A DNA stretch of 64,000 nt from Luteimonas deserti (GTDB taxonomy: Bacteria > Pseudomonadota > Gammaproteobacteria > Xanthomonadales > Xanthomonadaceae): NCBI RefSeq assembly GCF_013425765.1, contig NZ_JACCJZ010000008.1:1-64000 (forward strand), read 5' to 3'. Under the pieces are notes generated by a model. That model did no database searches and had not been told where the DNA came from. It worked only from the letters and a program-made list of their open reading frames with translations. How positions within the stretch are numbered: position 1 is the stretch's first letter; each line of letters opens with the position of its first letter. A program made the translations under genes and the position numbers. Shown here piece after piece: positions 53,061 through 62,432 of this stretch.

Positions 53061-54394
53061 GCCGCCGGCGTCCGTGAGGCCAAGGGGGCACCCGCGGTGG
53101 GCGCTGCCACGAGCGCCTGCAACGCCCGCATGTGGGCCGCGCGCAGCACGATCTGCGGCCGCGCCGCGCGCACGATGGCCACCGCGGCCTCGGGCGTCGC
53201 CGCGCGGCCGCCCAGCAGCAGCCAGGCGGCGACCGCCAGGGCGCTGCGCGAATAGCCCAGCGCGCAGCACACCCGGACCGCACCGGCGCCCCGCGCACCT
53301 TCGATCGCTGCGGCGGCGGCGCGCAGCACATCGGGCTCCGGCGCCACCAGGTCCAGCATCGGCACGATGCGGTCGTGCGCGCGCGCCCCGCCCGGCAGCG
53401 ACAGCTCGGCGCAGACGTCCACGATCGTGTCGTGGCCGCGCGCCTCGCGGGACGGGATGCGCCCCAGATGGACGCCTTCGAGCACATGCACCGGTGCGGG
53501 CGCACGCCAGGTCCACAACCGCGAGTTGAGCCATGCCGCCGCGAGGTAGGGCGCCAGCAGCCAGCGGCTGGCGAGGCTCAGCCGGCCGTCGGCGCGCTTC
53601 TGGAAGCCCGCCGCGCCGAACAGTGCGTAATGCATGGCCACCAGGCCCAGCGACAAGGCGGGCCACCAGGCCCAGAGCCAGACGCCCCCGCCCCGTGTGC
53701 CGAGCGCCGCGCAGGCGACGGCGCCGAGCGCGTAGAGGGCGGCCAGGCGCCAGCGCGCGGGGTCCGCCGCCAGCCGCACGGCACGCATCGGCGGCGTCGC
53801 GGCGCGCGGCCACAGCCACACGCAGAGCCAGCCGGCGGCGAGCCCGGTCGGGATGTCGATGAAATGGTGTTGCCAAGTGGTCAGCACCGAGGCGCAGACC
53901 AGCAGGAACCAGGCATGCAGCGCGATCCGCCACGCACCGCGCAGGTGGCGCCCGTACAGCGTCCACAGGATCACCGTGAGGGCGATATGCAGGGACGGGG
54001 CCTGGTTGTAGGGCCGGTCGAAGCCCTCCAGTGCGGCAAACATCGCGCCCAGCACGCCCGTGACGGGTGGCCGGACGAACGAGAACGCCAGCGGCCAGGC
54101 CAGGAAGCAGGCCACCGCCAGCACCTGCACGCTGAGCAGGCGCAGGGCGTGGGTGTCGAGTTCGGCGCGGTCGCGGCACAGGAAGAGCGACGCCGCGTAG
54201 AACAGGTTCGTGGTCCAGTACGGCACGATCGTCCAGGCCATGAACGGCACCGCGTGCTCCCAGCCGAACACGATGCTCGGCACGTCGCCACGCCGCGCCG
54301 CCATCGCGTTGGCGAAGCCGTAGCTCGCGTAGAAGAACGGGCCGAGTACGGCCAGCCACGCCGCCGCGCGTCCCCAGGGCCGGCCGCCGCTCAT
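53057..54394 (-). CDS. PAP2-like / dual-specificity phosphatase fusion (YnbD-like)
   Basis: A 445-aa protein. Residues 1-285 have about eight spans and PAP2-like motifs (QAPSLHIAL; HHFIDIPTG), as in lipid phosphate phosphatases. Residues about 300-445 are a dual-specificity phosphatase: VHVLEGVHLGRIPSRE, and the signature VCCALGYSRSA with the nucleophile Cys and Arg. Two phosphatase domains in one membrane protein match E. coli YnbD. It would remove phosphate from lipid intermediates. ATGA overlap with the hydrolase. Confidence 0.88.
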   Translation of the reverse strand: MSGGRPWGRAAAWLAVLGPFFYASYGFANAMAARRGDVPSIVFGWEHAVPFMAWTIVPYWTTNLFYAASLFLCRDRAELDTHALRLLSVQVLAVACFLAWPLAFSFVRPPVTGVLGAMFAALEGFDRPYNQAPSLHIALTVILWTLYGRHLRGAWRIALHAWFLLVCASVLTTWQHHFIDIPTGLAAGWLCVWLWPRAATPPMRAVRLAADPARWRLAALYALGAVACAALGTRGGGVWLWAWWPALSLGLVAMHYALFGAAGFQKRADGRLSLASRWLLAPYLAAAWLNSRLWTWRAPAPVHVLEGVHLGRIPSREARGHDTIVDVCAELSLPGGARAHDRIVPMLDLVAPEPDVLRAAAAAIEGARGAGAVRVCCALGYSRSALAVAAWLLLGGRAATPEAAVAIVRAARPQIVLRAAHMRALQALVAAPTAGAPLASRTPAA

Positions 54395-56151
54395 GCGGGT
54401 GCGTCGGCCACGCGCTGGGCCAGCGACACGGTGAAGATGCCCCAGCGATCGATCCGCTGCTCGAGCTTGCGGAAGCCCGCGGCGGCGACCAGTTCGTCCA
54501 TCTCGGCCTGGATGCGCCGGCGCATTACCCACGCCGCGCCGCCGCGGTGGCTGGTGAGTGCGCGGGCGATGAACTCCAGCTGCGGATGCCAGGGCTGGCC
54601 GGTGTACACGAGGTAGCTGCCGGCGGGCATGGCGTCGGCCAGGCCCTGCAGCGACGCGCGCACGCGGTCGTTGTCCGGAAACAGCTCGTACAGCCCGGAG
54701 ACGATCGCCACGGTGGGCGCCGGCTGCAGCGCGGCCAGGTCCTCCCGGTCGAACGCGTCACCCGGTTCGAAGCGGGCGATGTCGTCCGCGCCGAGCGTCG
54801 CGATCAGCGCGCGGCCCTTGTCGACGTTCAACGGACTGTAGTCGCGCAGCAGGATGCGGTCGGCACGTGCCTCGCCGCCGGCGAGCGCCTCCAGTGCATA
54901 GCGTCCGTGGCCCGCGGCGATGTCCACCGCGACCACCGGCTGGCCGGCGTCGCGCAGCCGGCGCATCGCCAGCGCCAGCAGCTCGCGGATGTGCGTGCGC
55001 CGCACGCGGATGCCGCGCCAGCCGATCGCGTCGAGGTAGTTGCGGTCGACCATCCGCCCGAGCGGCCCGCGGCCCCGTGCGCTGTCCTCGTAGATGTAGT
55101 CCAGCGTGCTGCCGGAATCGAAGCCGGTGTCGAGGCCCAGGCGGATGCCGGCCGACAGGCGCCCGCCCAGGCGCAGGCCGGCCCGCACGCCGCGCCAGCG
55201 CAGGTCCTCCAGCGACCACCGCTGCGGCGGCCAGGCGAGCACCTGGGCCTCGTCGAAGGTGACGCCGTGGCGATGCGCGCCCAGGTGCGAGGCCAGCTCC
55301 GGTGCAGGAGCCGCGAAGCGCGCCTCGAGGAAGCCGCGGATCATGGCCACCGCCGGTGCGCGGTCGCGCTCGCCCAGGGTGTCGTGGAAGAACCCCGGCA
55401 GCAGGTGGCGCTCCTTGACCCGCGCGCCCAGCCGCTCGAAGAACCGGTCCTGCGGCGCCCGGTGGACAACGAAGTCCGCGCCCGAGACCAGCAGCTGGGT
55501 CGGCACGCCGATCGCCGCGGCATCGGCGACCACGCGGGCGGCGGTGGCGTGCAGGTCCAGCAGCAGGCGCACCGAAATCGGCCGGGTGATCAGCGGGTCG
55601 CTCCGGTAGCTGTCGATGCGTGCCGGATCGTGGGTCAGGAACTGCGGCTTGACGTAACTGTTGACGAAGAAATTGCCACGCAGCCGCTGCATCAGGGCCA
55701 GCGCGGGACGTGCCAGCGGGACGTACAGCTTGACCTTGAAGGCCGGCGAGGCCAGCACCAGCGCGCGCAGGCGCGGTGCGTGGTCGTGGACCCAGGTGGC
55801 CGCGATCACCGCGCCCACGCTCTGCGCGATCACGGCCACCTGCTCGACCGGCACATGGTGGGTGGTGCCGATCCAGGCCACGAAGGCGTCGAGGTCGCGG
55901 ACCAGTTCGGCCACGCCGTCGGCATCGCCGCGCGTGCCCGGCGAGCGGCCGTTGCCACGCGCATCCCAGGCGAAGACGTCGTAGCCGGGCATGTCGAGCT
56001 CGTCGGCCAGATGCGCCACACGCCCGGAATGCTCGTGACCCCGGTGCAGCAGTACGATCGCGCCGCGCGGGGCGCCGCTCGCCGGCCAGTGCCGGTAGAA
56101 CAGCGGCTGGCCGTCATGGGCCGGAAATCGGAGTTCCACATGGTCACGCAT
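54391..56151 (-). CDS. Bifunctional alpha/beta hydrolase / SAM-dependent methyltransferase (YnbC-like)
   Basis: A 586-aa fusion. Residues about 1-290 form an alpha/beta hydrolase (IVLLHRGHEHSGR, WDARGNGRSPG, nucleophile elbow IAQSVGA, and GFFHDTLGE with the catalytic His). Residues about 320-586 form a class I methyltransferase (VAVDIAAGHGRYALEAL, a GLYELFPDND loop). The same fusion and length occur in E. coli YnbC. Substrates are unknown; lipid or lysolipid head groups are likely given the neighbours. Confidence 0.9.
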   Translation of the reverse strand: MRDHVELRFPAHDGQPLFYRHWPASGAPRGAIVLLHRGHEHSGRVAHLADELDMPGYDVFAWDARGNGRSPGTRGDADGVAELVRDLDAFVAWIGTTHHVPVEQVAVIAQSVGAVIAATWVHDHAPRLRALVLASPAFKVKLYVPLARPALALMQRLRGNFFVNSYVKPQFLTHDPARIDSYRSDPLITRPISVRLLLDLHATAARVVADAAAIGVPTQLLVSGADFVVHRAPQDRFFERLGARVKERHLLPGFFHDTLGERDRAPAVAMIRGFLEARFAAPAPELASHLGAHRHGVTFDEAQVLAWPPQRWSLEDLRWRGVRAGLRLGGRLSAGIRLGLDTGFDSGSTLDYIYEDSARGRGPLGRMVDRNYLDAIGWRGIRVRRTHIRELLALAMRRLRDAGQPVVAVDIAAGHGRYALEALAGGEARADRILLRDYSPLNVDKGRALIATLGADDIARFEPGDAFDREDLAALQPAPTVAIVSGLYELFPDNDRVRASLQGLADAMPAGSYLVYTGQPWHPQLEFIARALTSHRGGAAWVMRRRIQAEMDELVAAAGFRKLEQRIDRWGIFTVSLAQRVADAPA

Positions 56152-56776
56152 TGCGATTCTGTCCCCCGGCGCGTCGCGCCTCGTCGAGTCCCCTGGCCAC
56201 CCGGCGCCAGACCGTGACCGCGCACAGCACGCTCATTGCCGCCAGCACACCCCCCGCCGCGCCCGCGCCCACCCAGCCCGGCGCAAGCGCCAGGCCGAGC
56301 GCGCCGATCACGAACGCGCGATCGCTCTTGCCCATCGGCCCGTCGTAGCGCCGGCTGGCGCCCACCGGCACGCCGAGCACGCCGGCGTATTCGGTCAGCA
56401 GCGCGGTGACCACGAGGGCCCAGACCAGCACCGGCGGCACACCCGGCACGCCGAGCAGTGCCAGGAACAGCGCGCTGTCGGCGACCACGTCCCCCAGCTC
56501 GTTGAGATAGGCGCCGAGCCTGGATTGCTGGCCGAACTCGCGCGCCAGCATGCCGTCGATCGCGTTCAGGGCCATGCGCAGCAGCATCCACAGCGGCAGC
56601 AGCGCATACAGCGCCGGATGCGTCGGGGCATGCCGGTAGACCACCCACGCCACCGCGAGCGACACCAGCGCCGCGGTCACCGTCACCTGGTTGGCCGTCG
56701 CGCCGGCGCCGTGGAGGCGGCTCACCGCGGGCCGAAGCAGCGCCTGGAAGCGCCCCTTCAATGCATAGATCGACAT
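56144..56776 (-). CDS. CDP-alcohol phosphatidyltransferase family protein (YnbA-like)
   Basis: A 210-aa protein with about six spans and the CDP-alcohol motif in the form N71-x2-D74-G-x2-AR-x8-G-x3-N92-x3-D96. The canonical motif has Asp at positions 71 and 92; here both are Asn, leaving two of four acidic residues. YnbA-type proteins as I remember them show the same Asn, so it may be a subfamily trait. It starts the operon; its end overlaps the hydrolase gene by 8 nt. Confidence 0.87.
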   Translation of the reverse strand: MSIYALKGRFQALLRPAVSRLHGAGATANQVTVTAALVSLAVAWVVYRHAPTHPALYALLPLWMLLRMALNAIDGMLAREFGQQSRLGAYLNELGDVVADSALFLALLGVPGVPPVLVWALVVTALLTEYAGVLGVPVGASRRYDGPMGKSDRAFVIGALGLALAPGWVGAGAAGGVLAAMSVLCAVTVWRRVARGLDEARRAGGQNRNA

Positions 56777-56838
56777 CCGTGTTTCCCCGTTTCCCGCCGC
56801 GGAGAGTACGTCACGCTCACGGCGAATGCCCGGGTGAC

Positions 56839-56867
56839 TTGGGTTCGCGGCCTGCCGGCCCGATAAT
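56839..56867 (+). promoter_or_regulatory. ybeD promoter with leaderless start
   Basis: TTGGGT (56839-56844), a 17-nt spacer and GATAAT (56862-56867) form a good promoter. The -10 box ends 6 nt before the ATG, so the transcript would start at or near the start codon, without a Shine-Dalgarno sequence. Confidence 0.65.
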
Positions 56868-56873
56868 CGGCCG

Positions 56874-57152
56874 ATGGACATCACCTCCGACAACCCCGAT
56901 CACGGCTTCCAGTTTCCCGGTGTCTTCGAGCTCACTGCGATGGGCCCCGCCGATGCGGGCCTCGACGTGGAGATTCCGAAGCTCCTCACCGCCGCCGGTA
57001 TCCACGTGCTGTACGAGACCGTGAGTACGCGCGCCTCCAGCGGCGGGCGCTACGTTTCGATCAAGCTCGACATCCGGGCCGACTCGCGCGAGCAGTACGA
57101 TGCGGCCCATGCCGCGCTGCGCGGGCATCCCGAGGTGAAATGGACCCTCTAG
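56874..57152 (+). CDS. ybeD: YbeD/DUF493 family protein
   Basis: A 92-aa alpha/beta protein of the ACT-like YbeD fold (GFQFPGVFELTAMGPADAGLDVEIPKLLTAAG ... RASSGGRYVSIKLDIRADSREQYDAAHAALRGHPEVKWTL). It lies upstream of lipB in many gammaproteobacteria; its role in lipoate metabolism is not proven. First gene of the ybeD-BLUF-lipB run. Confidence 0.93.
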   Translation: MDITSDNPDHGFQFPGVFELTAMGPADAGLDVEIPKLLTAAGIHVLYETVSTRASSGGRYVSIKLDIRADSREQYDAAHAALRGHPEVKWTL

Positions 57153-57171
57153 CCACATCGTCCCCGGCCGC

Positions 57172-57618
57172 ATGATCCGGCAGCTCCTCTACCGCAGCGG
57201 CCAGCTCTACGAGTTCACCACGGCCGACATGATCCGGCTGCTGCTGGAATCGCGCTCGCGCAACGCGCGGCGTGGGATCAGCGGCATGCTGTTGATGCGC
57301 GACGGACTGTTCATGCAGCTGCTCGAAGGGCCGGCGCCCGATGTCGACGCACTGTTCGCCCGGATCAGCGTCGACCCGCGGCATTGCGAAGTGCAGCTGG
57401 TGACCCGAACCGAGCGGGACACGCCGTTGCTTTCCCACTGGCGCATGGCCTGGGCGGAGGCGCCGGTGGACGCTGCCGGTCCGGCATTCTCGGGCCTGGA
57501 TACCGATGCCCGTGCGCTGGAGGTCCTCGAGGCTGCCGGCCGCGAGCCGATCGCCCTGACGATGCGCGCATTCCTGCGCGGCGATCGCCCACCCGCGTCG
57601 CTGCGGCACCTGCAGTGA
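57172..57618 (+). CDS. BLUF domain blue-light sensor
   Basis: A 148-aa single-domain BLUF protein. The flavin-contact residues are visible: Y7 (LLYRSG), N31 ([11 protein letters not shown]) and Q49 (FMQLLEG), and W/M in HWRMAW. Such proteins bind FAD and change structure in blue light. The C-terminal 45 residues are not part of the domain. It is unusual to find it between ybeD and lipB; it overlaps lipB by 4 nt (GTGA), suggesting co-expression. Partner and output unknown. Confidence 0.93.
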   Translation: MIRQLLYRSGQLYEFTTADMIRLLLESRSRNARRGISGMLLMRDGLFMQLLEGPAPDVDALFARISVDPRHCEVQLVTRTERDTPLLSHWRMAWAEAPVDAAGPAFSGLDTDARALEVLEAAGREPIALTMRAFLRGDRPPASLRHLQ

Positions 57619-58286
57619 GTGCCGCCATGGGCCGGCGTGCAGCGCAGGTGCGCAGGCTCGGCCTGCGCCCCTACGCGCCCGTCTGGCGCGCGATGCAGCA
57701 CGTCACCGATACGCGGGGTCCCGATACCCCGGACGAGGTCTGGGTGGTCGAGCATCCGCCCGTGTTCACCCTGGGGCAGGCGGGTAAGCCGGAACACGTG
57801 TTGGCGCCCGGCGACATCCCGGTGCTGCAGGTGGACCGTGGTGGACAGGTGACCTACCACGGCCCGGGCCAGCTGGTGGTCTACCCCCTGCTCGATCTGC
57901 CGCGGCTGAAGATCGGCGTGCGCGACTACGTCTGTCGGATCGAACAGTCGATCATCGACACCCTCGGTGACTGGAACATCGAAGCCGCACGCCGTCCCGG
58001 CGCGCCGGGGGTGTACGTCAACGATGCCAAGATCGCCGCGCTCGGCATCCGCGTGCGCCGCGGCTGCACCTTCCACGGCCTGGCCTTCAACGTGGCGATG
58101 GACCTGGCGCCGTTCCGGCGGATCAATCCTTGCGGCTACGCCGATCTGCCGGTGGTCGCGCTCGCCGATCTCGGCGGGCCATCCTCGCTCGACGCCGTGG
58201 CCGACGCGCTGCTCGGCCACCTGGCGGACCAGTTCGGCCTGGCACTCGCGGACGCACCTGCGCAGGTGCCCGACAGCGCTGAATGA
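57615..58286 (+). CDS. lipB: Octanoyltransferase LipB
   Basis: LipB moves octanoyl from acyl carrier protein to lipoyl domains. The 223-aa protein keeps the active-site Lys139 ([15 protein letters not shown]), and the catalytic Cys173 (NPCGY), and [21 protein letters not shown] at 57615 overlaps the BLUF stop; an ATG at 57627 is the alternative. The end is Ala/Pro-rich. Confidence 0.96.
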   Translation: MSAAMGRRAAQVRRLGLRPYAPVWRAMQHVTDTRGPDTPDEVWVVEHPPVFTLGQAGKPEHVLAPGDIPVLQVDRGGQVTYHGPGQLVVYPLLDLPRLKIGVRDYVCRIEQSIIDTLGDWNIEAARRPGAPGVYVNDAKIAALGIRVRRGCTFHGLAFNVAMDLAPFRRINPCGYADLPVVALADLGGPSSLDAVADALLGHLADQFGLALADAPAQVPDSAE

Positions 58287-58296
58287 CACGCAGTGT

Positions 58297-58339
58297 CCCC
58301 GGCCTCCGGCAAGACACTGCCGGAGCCGGGGCCTACAAT
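58297..58339 (+). promoter_or_regulatory. lipA promoter embedded in an inverted repeat
   Basis: CCCCGGCCTCCGGCA (58297-58311) pairs with TGCCGGAGCCGGGG (58318-58331), one base bulged. AAGACA (58311-58316, in the loop) and TACAAT (58334-58339) are 17 nt apart and make a promoter whose start would be about 20 nt before lipA. The hairpin might also end lipB transcription, though no T-run follows. Confidence 0.55.
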
Positions 58340-58366
58340 GGCCGTCCGCCCGCCGCCTGGCCCGCC

Positions 58367-59377
58367 ATGTCCCGCCCCGCCGACAAATCGATCCCGCTGC
58401 AGGTGCTCGCCGCGCCGCCGGCGCCGTCGCTGCAGACCGGCGTCAAGCAGGTCGCGGGCGACAAGATCGCGCGCTCGCCGGTGCAGTTCGCCGATGCCCC
58501 GGTGCTGCGCAAGCCCTCGTGGATCCGCGTGCGCATTCCGTCGAACGGCGCGGTCGCCGCGCTCAAGGCCAAGCTGCGCGAGAACCGCCTGGTGACGGTC
58601 TGCGAGGAGGCGAGCTGCCCGAACATCCACGAATGCTTCGGCCACGGCACCGCGACCTTCATGATCCTCGGCGAGGTCTGCACCCGCCGCTGCTCGTTCT
58701 GCGACGTCGCCCACGGCCGGCCGAAGCCGCCGGACGCCAGCGAGCCGCTCAAGCTCGCCTCGACGATCGCCGACATGGGCCTGAAGTACGTCGTGATCAC
58801 GTCGGTCGACCGCGACGACCTGCGCGACGGCGGCGCCCAGCATTTCGTCGACTGCATCCGCGAGGTCCGCGCGCAGTCGCCGCAGATCCGCATCGAGATC
58901 CTCACCCCGGACTTCCGCGGCAAGGGGCGCATGGAGCGCGCGCTGGAGATTCTCCGGAACGCGCCGCCCGACGTGTTCAACCACAATGTCGAGACCGTGC
59001 CCGACCTCTACCGCAACGTGCGCCCGGGCGCCGACTACCAGTGGTCGCTGGATCTGCTGAAGAAGTTCAAGGCCCAGCATCCGGACGTGCCGACCAAGTC
59101 CGGCGTCATGCTCGGCCTCGGCGAGACCATGGAGCAGGTGCAGGGCACCCTGCGCGACCTGCGTGCGCACGACGTCGACATGGTCACGATCGGCCAGTAC
59201 CTGCAGCCGTCGGCGCATCACCATCCGGTGCTGCGCTACTGGACGCCCGAGGAGTTCAAGGCGCTCGAGGACTACGGCATGGCGCTGGGATTCAGCCACG
59301 TCGCTTCCGGGCCGCTGGTGCGCTCGTCCTACCACGCCGACCAGCAGGCGATGGGCGCCGGCGTCGCCGCTGCCTGA
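58367..59377 (+). CDS. lipA: Lipoyl synthase LipA
   Basis: A radical-SAM enzyme that inserts two sulfurs into octanoyl groups. The 336-aa protein has the auxiliary cluster motif [12 protein letters not shown] and the radical-SAM motif CTRRCSFC, then [16 protein letters not shown], and the C-terminal RSSYHADQ with the Ser that binds the auxiliary cluster. Full length. It follows lipB in the standard order. Confidence 0.98.
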   Translation: MSRPADKSIPLQVLAAPPAPSLQTGVKQVAGDKIARSPVQFADAPVLRKPSWIRVRIPSNGAVAALKAKLRENRLVTVCEEASCPNIHECFGHGTATFMILGEVCTRRCSFCDVAHGRPKPPDASEPLKLASTIADMGLKYVVITSVDRDDLRDGGAQHFVDCIREVRAQSPQIRIEILTPDFRGKGRMERALEILRNAPPDVFNHNVETVPDLYRNVRPGADYQWSLDLLKKFKAQHPDVPTKSGVMLGLGETMEQVQGTLRDLRAHDVDMVTIGQYLQPSAHHHPVLRYWTPEEFKALEDYGMALGFSHVASGPLVRSSYHADQQAMGAGVAAA

Positions 59378-59474
59378 GCGCCGGCGGCCGGGCGCACCCG
59401 CGGCGGGTCGCGGTTCACGCCCGGGCCATGCCGGGGCTTTAGAGTCGAATGCACATGCCGTTGAAACTTTCGGC

Positions 59475-59503
59475 ACTGTCGAGGCGTCGGAGCACGCGAC
59501 AGT
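59475..59503 (+). promoter_or_regulatory. Inverted repeat upstream of the protease gene
   Basis: ACTGTCG (59475-59481) and CGACAGT (59497-59503) are perfect complements with a 15-nt spacer, about 50 nt before the protease ATG. It may be an operator. No specific regulator is suggested. Confidence 0.35.
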
Positions 59504-59552
59504 CTCGAACGCTTGTCGCATGATCCCCCGCATCCGCTTCCCAGGACCCCGC

Positions 59553-61745
59553 ATGAAAGCTTCCCGCGTCGTCTCCGCCTCCGTGATCGCCCTTGCGCTT
59601 GCCGTACCGCTGGCGCTCATGGCGCGACCCGATGCCGTCGGCGAGGTGCCGGCCGCGCCGAGCGTGGACCAGGTGGCGGCGTCCAAACTGGTCTACGGCC
59701 TGCTGTCGGACAGCCGGTATGCGTATCGCCCGCGGCCGATGGACCAGGCGATGTCGGGCGAGGTCTTCGACCGCTATTTCGAGAATCTGGACGGCGGCAA
59801 GCTGTTCTTCACCGCGCAGGACATCGCCCGGTTCGAGGCGCTGCGCCCGCGGATGGGGGCGGCGGTGCGCGAGGGCGACATCGCGCCGGCGCTTGAGATC
59901 TTCGCGCTCTACAAGACCCGTGTGGCCGAACGCTCGCAGTACGCGCGCGACCTGCTGGGCCAGGACATCTTCGATTTCAGCGGCAGCGACCGCTGGGAAT
60001 ACGACCGCAAGGACGCCGAGTGGGCGGCCGACCCGGGCGAACTGGACACCCTGTGGCGGCAGTCCGTGCGCAACGACTGGCTGCGTCTGCAGCTGGCCGG
60101 CAAGCAACCCGACGAGATCCGCAAGACGCTCGACCGGCGCTATCTCAACATGGGCAACACGGTCGCCTCGCTCAATGGCGAGGATGCCTTCAGCAGCTTC
60201 CTCAACGCCTATACCGGCACGATCGATCCGCACACCGATTACTTCAATCCGCGTGCCGCGCGCCTGTTCAACCAGAACATGTCGCTGTCGCTGGAAGGCA
60301 TCGGCGCGCAACTGCAGAAGCAGGACGACGTGGTGGTTATCCGCGAGGTCATCGCCGGTGGTCCCGCGGCGATGAGCAACCGCTTCAAGCCCGGCGACCG
60401 CATCGTCGGCGTCGGCCAGGGCACCAGCGGGCCGATGGAGGACGTGGTCGGCTGGCGTATCGACGACGTGGTCGAGAAGATCAAGGGCCCGAAGGACACC
60501 CAGGTGCGCCTGGACGTGGTGCCGGCCGAGGCCACGCTCGACAGCGAGCCGGTGCGCATTACGCTCACTCGCGCCCGCGTGCGTCTGGAAGAGCAGGCGG
60601 CCAAGGCGCAGACCCTGACCCTGCCGGCCGACACGCCCGGCGGCCGCGACAAGCAGATCGGCGTGATCAAGTTGCCGGCGTTCTACCAGGACTTCGAGGG
60701 CCGGCGCACGCGCAACGGCGAGTACGCCTCGGCCACGCGCGATGTCGCCCGCCTGCTCGAGCAGTTCAAGCAGCAGAAGGTCGACGGGGTGGTGCTGGAT
60801 CTGCGCAACAACGGCGGCGGCTCCTTGAACGAGGCGGTCGAGTTGACCGGACTGTTCATCGACCAGGGCCCGGTGGTGCAGGTGCGCGAGTCCGGCGGCC
60901 GGGTCGGCGTGCAGGGTGACCGCGATCCCGGCGTGGCCTGGGACGGCCCGCTGGCGGTGCTGATCAACCGCGGGTCGGCGTCGGCATCGGAGATCGTGGC
61001 CGGTGCGATCCAGGATTACGGACGTGGTCTGATCATCGGCGAGACCACCTTCGGCAAGGGCACCGTGCAGAACCTGGTGGACCTCGACCGCTGGCCGGCC
61101 AACGAGTCGCAGCGCTACGGCCAGGTGAAGCTCACCATCGCGCAGTTCTTCCTGCCCGGTGGCAGCAGCACCCAGAACAAGGGCGTGGAACCCGACATCC
61201 GGTTCCCGGTGACGGTGGACGCGACCGAGTTCGGTGAGAGCACCTACGACAACGCCTTGCCCTGGACGCGCATCGCCGCGGTGCCGCATACCCAGTACGG
61301 CGACTTCTCGTCGCTCCTGCCCAAGCTCGAGACCTCGCATCAGGCCCGCGTCGCGACCGACAAGGAGTTCGTCTGGTGGGCCGAGGACATCGCCGAGTTC
61401 CGGGCCGAGCGCGAGAAGAAGTTCGTCTCGCTCAACGAGGCCGAGCGTCGCGCCGAGCGTGACCGCCAGACCGAGCGTCGCCAGGCGCGCCAGGAAGAAC
61501 GTCGCGCGCTGGGTCTGGATCTCGACCCGCTGGCGGAGGACTCCGACGACGACGGGCTGCAGGCCAGCGAGCGTGCGATCGCCCAGCAGAATCGTCTGGA
61601 GAAGGCGGCCGAGGAGCGTCCGGACCCGCTGCTGCGGGAATCGGCGGCGATCCTCGCCGACGCCGTGCGCCTGCTCAACAACGACCGCCAGCTGTCGGCG
61701 GCGGTGCTGCCGGTGTCCACCGCGCCGGGTCGCTGGGCGCGCTGA
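59553..61745 (+). CDS. prc: Carboxy-terminal processing peptidase (Prc/Tsp, S41)
   Basis: A 730-aa periplasmic protease with signal peptide (about 1-24), a long N-terminal helical domain, a PDZ domain (about 240-325), and the S41 domain with the catalytic Ser (RGSASASEIVAGAIQDYGR) and Lys (FGKGTVQ). A C-terminal DUF3340-like region (about 560-715) follows. Prc degrades misfolded periplasmic and some wall-enzyme proteins. The ATG at 59553 has AGGA upstream; an ATG at 59520 would add 11 residues. Confidence 0.95.
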   Translation: MKASRVVSASVIALALAVPLALMARPDAVGEVPAAPSVDQVAASKLVYGLLSDSRYAYRPRPMDQAMSGEVFDRYFENLDGGKLFFTAQDIARFEALRPRMGAAVREGDIAPALEIFALYKTRVAERSQYARDLLGQDIFDFSGSDRWEYDRKDAEWAADPGELDTLWRQSVRNDWLRLQLAGKQPDEIRKTLDRRYLNMGNTVASLNGEDAFSSFLNAYTGTIDPHTDYFNPRAARLFNQNMSLSLEGIGAQLQKQDDVVVIREVIAGGPAAMSNRFKPGDRIVGVGQGTSGPMEDVVGWRIDDVVEKIKGPKDTQVRLDVVPAEATLDSEPVRITLTRARVRLEEQAAKAQTLTLPADTPGGRDKQIGVIKLPAFYQDFEGRRTRNGEYASATRDVARLLEQFKQQKVDGVVLDLRNNGGGSLNEAVELTGLFIDQGPVVQVRESGGRVGVQGDRDPGVAWDGPLAVLINRGSASASEIVAGAIQDYGRGLIIGETTFGKGTVQNLVDLDRWPANESQRYGQVKLTIAQFFLPGGSSTQNKGVEPDIRFPVTVDATEFGESTYDNALPWTRIAAVPHTQYGDFSSLLPKLETSHQARVATDKEFVWWAEDIAEFRAEREKKFVSLNEAERRAERDRQTERRQARQEERRALGLDLDPLAEDSDDDGLQASERAIAQQNRLEKAAEERPDPLLRESAAILADAVRLLNNDRQLSAAVLPVSTAPGRWAR

Positions 61746-61768
61746 GTCGCGTCTGCAGCGTCACCAGG

Positions 61769-61795
61769 AACCGCCGCGTCGTCGGGGCGGTTTTT
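61769..61795 (+). terminator. Rho-independent terminator after prc
   Basis: AACCGCC (61769-61775) pairs with GGCGGTT (61786-61792) and a run of five T overlaps its end. It lies 23 nt after the prc stop codon. Confidence 0.88.
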
Positions 61796-62432
61796 CCGTG
61801 TTGGATGACGCCGTGATACCGGCCCTGCAGGTTTTGGGAAATCTGCGGGCACGCGCGGGCGCGTGACGCGGGCTCGCCTCTGCGCACCCCGGCAGCGGCC
61901 GACATTCTCATCACGCAGGCAGAAGCGCGCCGTCGCGGCGCGCGTCTGGTCCGCGTCGCACGACGCACCGGACGCCCGCGTGGCCGTGGCGCGGAGGCGC
62001 TCACGCGCATGCGGCAGGCGAGTGGCGCGCCCGCCGGTCGAGCAGCGCGAGCAGGCGTCCACCCGGATTTACGCACGAGGACACGAGCGCAGCCAGCCGG
62101 CAGGGCTGCGGGCGGGTCCGATCACGACCGCGCATCGCGGGCGCCGGGCGGTCCCCGCGCTGCAGGACACCGGGATCATCGCAAGAGGCATCCAGAGGCC
62201 GCGGGGTGCGAGGCTGCGCTGGCGGGCCTGGGCCGCAGTCGGTCGTCCCGACCGCGACGGTCTTGCGTCGATCCCATCCCGGTCGCACTCGCGCCTTCGC
62301 GCTTAGGCCCGCCTCGTGGATCGCGTCTTCCGGCCGCGGCTTCAGTGTTCGCAGGGCCGGTGGCACGGAGACAGCCGCAGCGGCATTGCCGCGCTCGGAT
62401 TCGGCCGTCGCCTGCGTGCGGGGCCGGAGCAT

